Origin: Histoplasma ohiense
Lineage: Eukaryota > Ascomycota > Eurotiomycetes > Onygenales > Ajellomycetaceae
Assembly: GCA_017607445.1 (NCBI GenBank)
Contig: JAEVHH010000005.1
Location: 811,001 to 875,000, forward strand
Direction: 5' to 3'
DNA: 64,000 nucleotides
Position 1 is the stretch's first letter. Each line of letters starts with the position of its first letter. The notes beneath the pieces were generated by a model that was not told the origin of the DNA, did no database searches, and was given only the letters and a program-made list of their open reading frames with translations. The translations under genes were made by a program, and so were the position numbers. Of the stretch, positions 21,469 to 31,500 are shown in pieces.

Positions 21469-24400
21469 GGTTGGTTTATTTGGTGTCTTTTCACCGACGT
21501 TTCCTCTTCTTCTTTTCGGTTTTATCCTTTGACGTCTTCGCTCTACTTTTCTTTTTTGTGAGAGTTGGTTTTTTTGGGTTTTGGTGCTGGAGAGGAGAAA
21601 TTGCGGATGGGTTTGGATTTTCCGGGTTCGGCGGCGGGATATCATATAATAATATTGAATTTTTGGCTGGGCTGGGCTTTGTTCGGAGTCGATGTATAAA
21701 TGAGTTGAATATAGGGGTTTCTTGAGACCTATATTTATCAATTTTTCTTCCTCTCCTTCTCTTAGATTGAGATGAATAGGTTGAGATGGTCACCGTCCAG
21801 TATTTATATTTGATTTAGCCAAATGATACCTGTGAGCGACTATCAGATGAGAGAAGAAGGCGGCCGAGATTTGTGGTCATCGTCAGGTCCGGGACTAAGT
21901 GTCTCGCACGACGAAATCGTTTTGGCCGGACTATATATTATGTTTGAACACGGGATATGGGAGCTGGAAATAGCCGAACTGATAAAATAAGGCAGGAACG
22001 GTAGCTGTGTGCTTCGCACGGCGGGATGCTGTATCCTTTCTATTATTATTATTATTATATTAATATTAATGTTCTATTGTCAAAACAGAAATCGTATCCT
22101 GGAGCGGATTGTCTGTCAATGGGGTGCGGGTGGGGTGGGAAAATTGAAACATTGATGAATGCGGGGGCCTCATTTTAAAAACATCTCCCACTGGAAAATC
22201 TGTTTTGCGAGGGAGGGAGGGACTTGGGAGGTAATAGTTGATGCATCAGATGACTTTTAAGAAAGGTCGCGAAGTTCCGAGAGTATTGGGACTGACGCCA
22301 GGTAGCCAACAGCTGGAAATATATATTCCTTTAGCTTACCTATGAGGTAACCAACCGGCAAGTGAACATGGGACGCAAAAAGGGTTTCTGTTGGTAGCCA
22401 GAATCAAGCTTTAAACGGCAAGGGCTGCATCTTGCATCATCCGAACCATTCCAGGACGTTTTCTCCTCTTTCACCCACGGACGTTCGCATATTGCTCCGC
22501 CGTTGGAGAGAAGATATCAAGTTGTGCTATACATCCTAGACACGTTGGCGTTGCACGCTTTGTCAAACCTGGACACACACGAAAAAGGAAGAGCCTCCGT
22601 GGATGTGACAACCTACCTCTCCGAATGGAGGGTGTAGGAATTGAGTTGAATCTTTGTTGTTTTTTCCCCTTTCCGCGGCCAATCTCAGTGAGCGGCGGGA
22701 ACTGGGGTATCGAAACCCACATTTCATGGAATAAAACGCGGAAGAAATTGATATCTAGAATTCTGATGAGGAGAATTTTTCGGCTAGGGAAGTGGATTTT
22801 GAGCCTCTTTTCAATTTCCCCGGAAGCTGCCAGTAAGAATAGGACGGATGTAGGCGAATGACGACTTCTTCAAAGCCGATTTTGGTTTCCTTCCTGCAGC
22901 AAAAGCGCCTGTACGAGTCCAGTTGATCAGCGTGTAACAATTTCCCGCAGAGAAGCTTGGGGACACGCAAGAAGGGAGAGAGATCTCCGAAGGTACTCAT
23001 TGAGATCAGCTGCGATGCTGTACAACGATAGGAAAAACGGCTGTAGCCAGGAGAAGTACGAATGCTCAGTAATCCGAGCTTTGGGTTGACAAATGTTGTG
23101 AGAATGTAATTCCCAACGGCGTGAAAAAGATTTCATTCTTTTCCTTCCTTTTTTTCCTTTCTGCCTTCATTTATCCTGAAATGAAAGGATATCTTGACAG
23201 GGCGAGGAGCTCCATTCTGTGGGGATTGTATTGGCATTGTGGGCAAAAAGGTCAAAATCGGGTATGGACTTCGAGGCGCAGCAATTGAAGACCCCGTGGT
23301 AGAGTTTGAATTTCTCCAACACTAAAAAAATCTACAAGTAAAGAAAAAAACATTCAAGGAAAAAAAATTTTTTTTTTTGAATGAATGAAACATCATGTAG
23401 CATCCGGGGGCAGTTAGTGAAGAGAAAATCAGCCCTTGAGACTTTGGCCGAGTCGGAGATGCTATCCGCATGCATGTCTTGCTGTTCTCCTCACTGAGTA
23501 TATAAATATACAATACAAAAGCTCGAGTGGTCGCAGCGAGTTAGTTACACAGTGATGAATGAGATGCGATAGATCAGGCATTCTAGACTTTTTCAAAGGC
23601 CCAATTCGAGTCTCGAGCAACCCGCAGAGAGCTGGTGTCTCAACAGTCTTGATCCAACCTTGGGCAGAAAAGGGACTGAATCCCATCAATCAAGGCTTGA
23701 TCGTGTTATCCCATCACTGTGGCGGAGTTTGGGATCTAAGGACAAGATCCATGGACAGAACCTGGCCTCTCGCCCACGCGTCTATATACGGTTGCAGACC
23801 CGGCCACTGAGGGTAAGATGGCCGCGGAGTGATTTGAAACCTCGTCTGGGCACTCCGTAGTTATGAAGAAGATGTCAGCAGCAACTGGAGAAGCTGGTTC
23901 TGTGGGCCAGCAACCTGGTTGAAGTATTGGGGCGTAGCGAGTGCGCAATATCTCAGAGGAACCCAGCAGACGGTAGATGAGACGAGGCGTCGACGAGGAA
24001 TTGGGTTCCAGTGAGAAATAGGGATTCACCAAATAATCCATAATTCATAAATAAGCCCCGCGTCGCCCCATCCCCGGGGCTCAGCGCCAGTGGCCATCCA
24101 TACCAGGACTTCAGACCAGGACTCCAGACCAAGGACTCCAGACTACGGACTCGAGACCAAGGACTCGAGACCGTTGGCTGCCAGCTGCTGCGCCATGGTC
24201 CGCCGCAGCGCTTGCTGGCTCCGCTCTCCCCCGCCAGTCACGTCGTCGCTTGCTGCGCTTGGGTCTGCCCGGCGTGCTGCCTTCCTCGCAACCCTCGCCA
24301 CGATGCTGTCTTGCGTAGCTCTTTGGAGAATGCCGGCGGCGCTCACTCTGCGGCAATATATAATCACAATACCTTTTCTGGGCTCCAGCACCCCAACGGT

Positions 24401-24502
24401 TATCTGAACAGCTTTTGCTAGAGAGTTCACTCAACCTAACCGCTCGACTCTCCCCGCCAACCCATATCTATCTTATCTCTTTACTTCAAGTTGTCAATAA
24501 TC
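21469..24502. other. 3-kb intergenic region
   Basis: It lies between the Cys-rich protein gene (minus) and calcipressin (plus), whose start codons diverge. It holds a (TTA)n run near 22040-22062, poly-A/T near 23339-23378 and a 14-bp tandem repeat at 24106-24174. No gene family was recognised. The frame at 23736-24041 (minus) has no identifiable domain. Confidence 0.45.
24106..24174. repeat. Five tandem copies of a 14-bp unit upstream of calcipressin
   Basis: The unit is close to GGACTCSAGACCAA. Copies begin at 24106 (13 bp), 24119, 24133, 24147 and 24161 and differ by one or a few bases. It ends about 330 bp upstream of the calcipressin ATG. Confidence 0.75.
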
Positions 24503-25492
24503 ATGTTGAGGCAATCCGCATCATCAACGGACTCCTTCTCCTCCGCAGATTCCCCCTCCTCACACACCGCAACCTGCGCCTCCCGTGCCTCACCCTCCCC
24601 TTCAGAACGAAAAAAGGGCCTCTCCCTCGACCTCTCTAACCTCCCTCACCCCATCCAACCCTCCCCGCCCTCAAATACCCTCCTAATAACCGAACTCTAC
24701 GACCTGTCGCTCTTCCAACCCTCCTCCCTCGACGCCATCAAAGCCCAAATATCCCGCATAACGCCTCTAAACTCCTTCTCCCCGCTTCCCTCCCTCCGTC
24801 GCATCGTCTGCTCCTTCACCTCCATCCCCGCCGCCATAAGAATCCGCCAGCTCCTCGACGGCGAGGCCATTCTAGGCAAAAATGTCCGCGCCAGAGTTTA
24901 CTTTGGAGAGAACACCCCCGTCGAAGATGCCGAGGAGCGCCGTAAACGCAACCTCCTCGAAGCACCCAAGTCACAGAAGCTGTTCTTCATCAGTCCCCCA
25001 CCCAGTCCCCCGCACGGCTGGATGATGCGAAATGAAGGCCCGCCCAATAAAGAAGTGCACGCCACCGACCTAGCCGAAGCGTTGGGCAGACTCGGGACGA
25101 TAACAACAGATGCCACAGGTTCAGACGGTTTCGACAGTGCAGCAGCGGGAGGCATTGATGGTATGGCGGGACAAGACCCGGACACTCCCATTTCCATCTC
25201 GTCGGATGTTTACATGCACGGAAACGATCAGGAAGGATCCAGCGCGGCGGCTAGGCGCGCATCATATCCCCGGGCACCAGGCCTAAGTGGAGAGCGCACC
25301 GGGAGCAGTACGCTCATCTACGACCCGGAGCACCATGGCAGCAGCCCCCATTTACCTGCAGTTATGGTCGAGGATACGACGGTTGGCGGCGATGTTTCTG
25401 ATATGGAGATGGAGATGGATAATGATAGTCTCGGATCGGGGAAACGCATTATAGCGCACACGGCTCGACCGCCCGTTGAGCTTATGGAATGA
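24503..25492 (+). CDS. Calcipressin (regulator of calcineurin, RCAN family)
   Basis: RCAN proteins bind calcineurin and tune Ca2+ signalling. One exon of 329 residues starts at the ATG at 24503; the open frame extends four codons upstream without another ATG. After a Ser-rich lead, about residues 55-145 form the RRM-like domain (NTLLITELYDLSLF, LRRIVCSFTS, VRARVYFGE). The hallmark motif KLFFISPPPSPPHGW follows at about residue 158, with Ser-Pro sites that are phosphorylated in relatives. The C-terminal half is low in complexity apart from EVHATDLAEAL. It is adjacent to adenylate cyclase on the same strand. Confidence 0.92.
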   Translation: MLRQSASSTDSFSSADSPSSHTATCASRASPSPSERKKGLSLDLSNLPHPIQPSPPSNTLLITELYDLSLFQPSSLDAIKAQISRITPLNSFSPLPSLRRIVCSFTSIPAAIRIRQLLDGEAILGKNVRARVYFGENTPVEDAEERRKRNLLEAPKSQKLFFISPPPSPPHGWMMRNEGPPNKEVHATDLAEALGRLGTITTDATGSDGFDSAAAGGIDGMAGQDPDTPISISSDVYMHGNDQEGSSAAARRASYPRAPGLSGERTGSSTLIYDPEHHGSSPHLPAVMVEDTTVGGDVSDMEMEMDNDSLGSGKRIIAHTARPPVELME

Positions 25493-26588
25493 TTTGCCGA
25501 TAGATTAATGGATGGATAAGCCCTTTTTTCTTTTCTTTTCTTTTTTTTTTTTTCTCTCGTCGTTTTGTTTCTTCCTTTCTTTCTATCCTGGTGGGGACGG
25601 GGGGAAGAATCGGGGAAACAAACCAGGGGCGTTATGCTGTGGGTAGTATATTTCTTCGTCTGGGGAGCGATGGGTTGTCTTCCTCTGTACATAACGTTTC
25701 CTTTTCCTTTTTCTTTTCATTTTATTTTTAGTGCTTCATCGTCGTACTGACGGCGTTCTGGGCTTTATTCCGATATTGTTTGTCATGGAGATTTTTCTTT
25801 CCTATATTTTCCTTTCTTTCCTTTCTCTTTTCTTGTTAAATACATTACATCCTATACTGCTTTCAAAAGCGATTTTTTTGATAACCTCATTCTTCCCAGT
25901 CACCACAATATGATTGACCTGCCTTCTCCTCGGCGTCCTGCCATTGATCGTGCTTATCTCACTTATCCTTAAATTTAGTGGTGCTACTGAATATATAGAG
26001 CAGGCTCTTCGAGACTTAAAACAGGTCGCAGCGGAAGCGGCCAGGGTCAAAGGTTTTGACAAAGCCTCTGGGCGATGTTGTGAGATTGCGGCTTGCGGCT
26101 TGATCCGGTTAGCCGTACTTAGCCGTCTTAAACTTTTTGACGATTTATTCAAACGCATGTCTTGTCTACGTTGTTTCGCTCTCTGCTGCCTTTGCGCTGC
26201 GCTGAAGAGGAGGAATAATGCGAAGGTCTTCCACTGATTGCTTTTTAAAAACTTCCCGCTTCTTATCACCACGAATATGGTTTCCTCTTCACAAGTCACA
26301 GCGTGAACTCGTCTCTCTTCATCCCCCAGAGAATGTGCATACTAAACGATCAGCAAAAAGTGTCTGCTAGTGCTCGCATCTGCTGGTAATGAAAGGAGAC
26401 ATCACTACACTCAATACACTCAATACACAACCAGACCCAGTAAATTACATCATGTATAATAAATATATTGCTGGTAACGGATGGTACCTAGGTAAGAGCG
26501 ACTGATCACGTTATTCAGAGATCTCATTGAGGGAAATCCCATTGGAGGCCAGTCTGGCAGGCAAGGATATTTGCAACCCGTGTAATCT

Positions 26589-26606
26589 GTACTCCGTACG
26601 GAGTAC
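26589..26606. repeat. Perfect 18-bp palindrome
   Basis: GTACTCCGTACGGAGTAC is its own reverse complement. Partial copies of its arm (TACTCCG) recur elsewhere in the window, for example near 13748 and 18271. Confidence 0.85.
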
Positions 26607-27402
26607 TCTGATGTATGGACCCATTAATTACCACTCTAAACCCGTCAACGCCAAAAGGAGTGGTGGTGTCTGTGATTTATTGTCTGTGCACACTTGCTTG
26701 CAGTGGGGTGGTCGGGGCAAAGGGTTACCAGGGTGCACCAGCGAGCCCCAATGGGACAAGCGGAGTGGAGTTAGTCAGCCAAACCCGCAGTTGAGCCGCA
26801 ACAGCCAAACCGAGCAAACTAACCCAGAACAAGGCTGCTTGGGATGACTACGTATGAACTCCCAACCATCGCCATCAACGACCACCATCCACCATCGGCA
26901 GTCGATGTATATCGCTATCAGGAGGACGATAGTCAACTTACCTCTGCCCTCTCCGGTGCTGCAACGCTTCGTGGGCCGTTTCGTCATTGCGCTTAGCTGG
27001 GCTGACGAGGAACTGTTGATGCGAGGGTGAGGTAGCTCCGACCCCCTCGCCGCCCTGTCTCTTGTCTTTGTCTAAATATTCGTGTCTCAGCATCCACAGT
27101 CAAGTTATACATCCAACATACGCCGTCTACGAAATAGCAATGGCAATACTTTAACCTTGTAGTGTTATCCCATGTCCTTCCCCTCCTTTCTCCCTCTCCT
27201 TCCCAACCACCACTTGTCCATGGGACGCCTCATGTCGTCCTTTTGAAACCAATGAAGCTATTATTGCCCGTTCAATTCTCAGCAAGTTCCGCGACTCCAC
27301 ATTTGACATACGATACATAACCCGACCCAATTCCTCTTCTACCTCCATTATATATATATGCGCGACTTATCACCTGCTCTCTACTTTCCCCGAAGTCATC
27401 GA

Positions 27403-27501
27403 ATGGTCCAAGCGCCCTCGCGTCGCTGGAGAGCTTGACGAGAGCGAATGCTTCCAACATCCGTGCATGCGAGCCTTTCCCCTTGCTCTCGTCTAGGTTG
27501 A
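27403..27501 (+). promoter_or_regulatory. Cluster of three short uORFs before adenylate cyclase
   Basis: ATG-to-stop frames lie at 27403-27438 (11 codons), 27448-27501 (17 codons) and 27467-27496 (9 codons). All are within 130 nt of the main ATG and all close before it. They matter only if the 5' UTR covers them. A GTCTAG at 27491-27496 could be a 5'-UTR intron acceptor that removes them. Confidence 0.4.
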
Positions 27502-27529
27502 TCTGCGCCAGTTATCCATTCTGCCCAGC

Positions 27530-28476
27530 ATGGCTAGACGCCAGCGGCCGCAAGATCGGGATCTAAGGCAAGGTTCGGAGAGCTCTAGTGCTGGCAGTTG
27601 GCGATCCCATGATACCGCGACGCAGGGGGATCATAGTCATGGCCTAGGCCAGGCTTCTACAAGCCGTCACCCGGTTTCTGTGCGGACTTCGGGCTCCGAT
27701 CCAAGGTATGTTTCGTAAACTGCATCGCGAGGGGAAAGTTGGGCGTTGACAATTATTTGTATCTCAGATTGCGACCGATCGGAAAGCCACGGTCATCTTC
27801 AAGGAGTAATAGGAGTGCTAGGAGTACTAGGAGTGCCAATCGCCGATCATATTCCCCCGACGTGTCACCAACCGACATGAAGGTTGGTTTTGGAAGCCAT
27901 AGGAAGGCCCTCGCGCTTCTCGGTGCTGCAGGCTACCCCCCGCCATATTTCCCGGATATCCCCCGCGAGACCCAGCGTAGGCGCTCGCCGTCATGGACAC
28001 CACCCTCATCGTTGGAACCAAGCGCGTTGAAATCAACCCGGGCGCCAGGAACGTTTCTGAATGATGGTTCCGACCAAGAAACCTCTCCCGCCTTTCCCCC
28101 TACAACCACCGACCACGCTGGCCGCAGTGATTCCCCCGACAACCGTATGGACCCCGACCATCGTAGACCGTCTGCTGCAAGTGCCACGACAATTAGTAGC
28201 CAAGGATCCAAAGATAGTACTGCTCGCTTCCACAAGTGCCTGCAGCGTTTCTTTGGAGAGGACCAGGGCAATATATCGGATTCGGCTCTCACCCAAGCCC
28301 CCAAGGTCCGTGAAAGAAATAACTCTACCCATTCCCTGAAACCCATAACGCGTTCATTTTCCCCCCATGGTGGTGGTGGCCCTCGACCACGCACCGCTCT
28401 CCCTTCCAGTGATGTTGCCCCTTGGATGTATCAACGGTTCAATGTAAGCTGGCGCGCAATGTTTCTTTCTGTGGGA

Positions 28477-28512
<36 letters not shown>

Positions 28513-31500
28513 GTTTCTGAGTGAGAATCTTGCATGCATTTCCTGATTCTACCTACATACCGCGACGATAAACTCAGAACGTCCTTTTTTGAAAGTACAG
28601 CGCCTGATTACATTTCTCTCCATTCATATTTTTCGTTTGGCTATGCTCTGCCCTTGTTTCAAGAATCTGGCATTCTTACGGATATTTCTCATTTTAGTTT
28701 GCTGCCTCGCTCGATTTTGCAATCGTTTCATATGAGTAATTATACTAACTTGACCTTTTAGGACATTTTGAACGACGTAGACCAACCGGTACACGGGGCC
28801 TCGACGGATCCGGAGCTTGCGCATTTTACTGGGACGACAGGCGAGGGTAACGTAGATAAAGATAACCATGTTAACGCCGCCAGACATCGCCATTCTCGGA
28901 GCGGGGATGAGAAATTAGCATATCTGGGAACAGATTTCCCCCATATTTTCAAGCCCTCTGATCAAGAGAACCCCAAACTAGCCTACAGCCGTTTAAAGGA
29001 TGGCGCACTCTCCCCGACTAGCTCTTCTCCCACATTCGCCGCTCGCTCAACCAGTCCTTCACCAAGCGTACGCAGTGGAAATGGGCAAAGGTCGCCCGGA
29101 GGCACATCCAACAAACGGTCATTCTTCACAAAGATACGACGGCATCCGAAAGTTCCTATCGCAAGCTCCCTGCGGCACACGCCTTCGTCGAGGACCGTCC
29201 CTGATGGGAACGCCAAGGGACCAAAGTTTTTAAGACGAGATGGTTCCCCAGGCAGACGAGGCCGGAATGCTAGCTTTGACAGTATCACGAACACTAAGCC
29301 GTGGGATATGTCTGATACCGACCGAAAGAAAGAAAGCTCTGGGAAAGGAGTATCCAAGTTCCGTCACCCGCGGTTCCCCTTTAGTCACGACGGAGGACAA
29401 AAGTATCAAGACAAAAATCAACGTAGTATTTTCGACGAAGATCGGGTCTGGAAGTTAGACACTGATCTGTCAAACCTTTCTGGTATTGTCGCGCAACCCC
29501 GTTTATCACCTACTGATGTATACACTGGGCCGTCACACCCTGAACTGAAGGAGAAGGATTTTCAGAATCCCTTCGAGGTTTCCATTGCGGGTGACTGGCA
29601 CGCTCCTGAGAGTTGGGCAGTGAGAAGAGCACAGGACGATATCTTATCCAAATTTACTGGGCTACCTGATCACAGTATACCTGTGGATGAAGAAGGCCGG
29701 CCGTACTGTGTCCGCATATTCCGCATCGACTCCACTTTCACGACGCTTTCGGCTACCCTCAACACGACTGTGACGGAAATATTAGAAATGCTGGGCCGAA
29801 AGTCATTCTTGCAAGATGAACTAAACAATTACGACATCGTTTTACGGAAGAATGATCTTTCCAGAACACTTGAGTATGGCGAGAGACCTATTCTCATGCA
29901 GAAGAGATTGCTCGAACAGGCAGGATATCAACAGTCCGACCGAATAGCAGATATCGGCCGGGAAGATAATAGCTACCTTTGTCGCTTCACGTTCTTGCCA
30001 ACTAAACTGTCGGGTTATTCCAGTCTTGATACTGATTTGGGCATTAACGAGGGTCAAAAGTTCAGCCATATTGACCTGTCCGGTCGCAGTCTCATTACCC
30101 TCCCCATCACCCTCTATAAAAGAGCGAGCGAGATCATATCCTTGAATCTCTCAAGAAATCTAGCACTGGATATCCCGAAAGATTTTATCCAAAGCTGCAT
30201 CAACCTTCGTGAAATAAAATATATCGGAAACGAAGCATGGCGCCTTCCAGCAAGTCTAAGCTTAGCGACACGGCTTACCTATCTAGATATCTCTAACAAT
30301 CGGCTTGAGAACCTAGACCATGCAGAGCTTCACAATCTCCATGGACTTATAAGCTTGAAAATTACTAATAATAAGCTGTCCACGCTACCTGCGTATTTCG
30401 GCGATTTCCCTTTGTTACGAAGCCTGAATATCTCGTCCAATAGTTTCACGTGTTTCCCGGAGTTTTTGTACAATTTGAGGAGCTTGGTCGACCTGGATAT
30501 CAGTTTTAACAAAATTACAGAATTGTCGAATATCGGACGACTCAAGACGCTGGAGCGGTTGTGGGTGACTAACAACGGACTACATGGGCCGCTAGGCGAG
30601 ACTTTCAGAGATCTTGTGAATCTCAAAGAGATAGACGCTCGATTCAACAGCATTACTAGTATAGATAACATCACTCAGCTTCCTCGCTTGGAGCACTTGA
30701 TGGTTGGACATAATACCGTGTCCACATTTTCAGGGTTCTTTCCAAAGCTACGCACGTTTACCCTTGACCATTGTCCCGTGACGGAGTTTGATATAACCAA
30801 CCCAGTTCCGACTCTCACGTCTCTCAACATCGCGTCTGCTAAGCTTGTTCAATTCAAGGACTCCCTTTTCACGAATATCCCAAACCTTACCAAACTCATT
30901 CTTAACAAGAACCATTTCGTTACCCTTTCTCCTTATATTGGAACCCTGCGAAAACTCGAGCACTTTAGCATTGCGAAAAACCCGTTATCAACCCTACCAC
31001 CATCTATAGGTTGTTTGCAAGAGCTGAAGAATTTGAACCTTCGTGAATGTAATCTCAGCAAACTCCCTGCAGAATTGTGGTACTGTTGTAAACTGGAGAC
31101 CCTGAATGTATCTTCCAACCTCCTCGATTCCTTTCCGAAAGTCAGTGACTCACCTCCCGTTCCTCCTAACGAATTGCCTGTAAATGGAACTCCCGCAACT
31201 ACTCCTGGCATCTCATCACCGAATTTCGAAGAACTTGGAAAGTTGGAGGATTTCGAAACTCGGCGACCAAGTTATGCCTCCGGTGGCCTTCTTAGCGTTG
31301 GAAGCTCTCCGAGTAACTCATACACCAATAGACAAGGTTCCGTTGTTTCGTTTAATAATGCCGGGTCCATTGCAAGAAAATCTTCCTCATCATCTCGTGC
31401 TGCGACTGAGCCATCGTCGTCCCGAAAGGATTCCAGCTTCTCGCAACGAATGTCACTCACATTTGCCGCGTCGTTGCGACATTTGTATCTTGCTGACAAT

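Larger units (their letters stand above)
25493..27529. other. 2-kb intergenic region upstream of adenylate cyclase
   Basis: It starts with pyrimidine-rich 3' flank of calcipressin (T tract near 25540-25553). It holds a perfect 18-bp palindrome at 26589-26606 and short uORFs at 27403-27501. A stop-free minus frame at 25802-26299 lacks an ATG near its start and has no recognised domain. Confidence 0.5.

Noticed and set aside
23441..23470. TTGGCCGAGTCGGAGATGC, similar to the start of a tRNA-Leu or tRNA-Ser
   Set aside because: No matching T-arm or 3' acceptor strand follows within a tRNA length.
25802..26299. 165-codon stop-free minus-strand frame
   Set aside because: Begins with GTG, first ATG is far inside, basic low-complexity content and no known domain. 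I could not show it to be a gene or an element.
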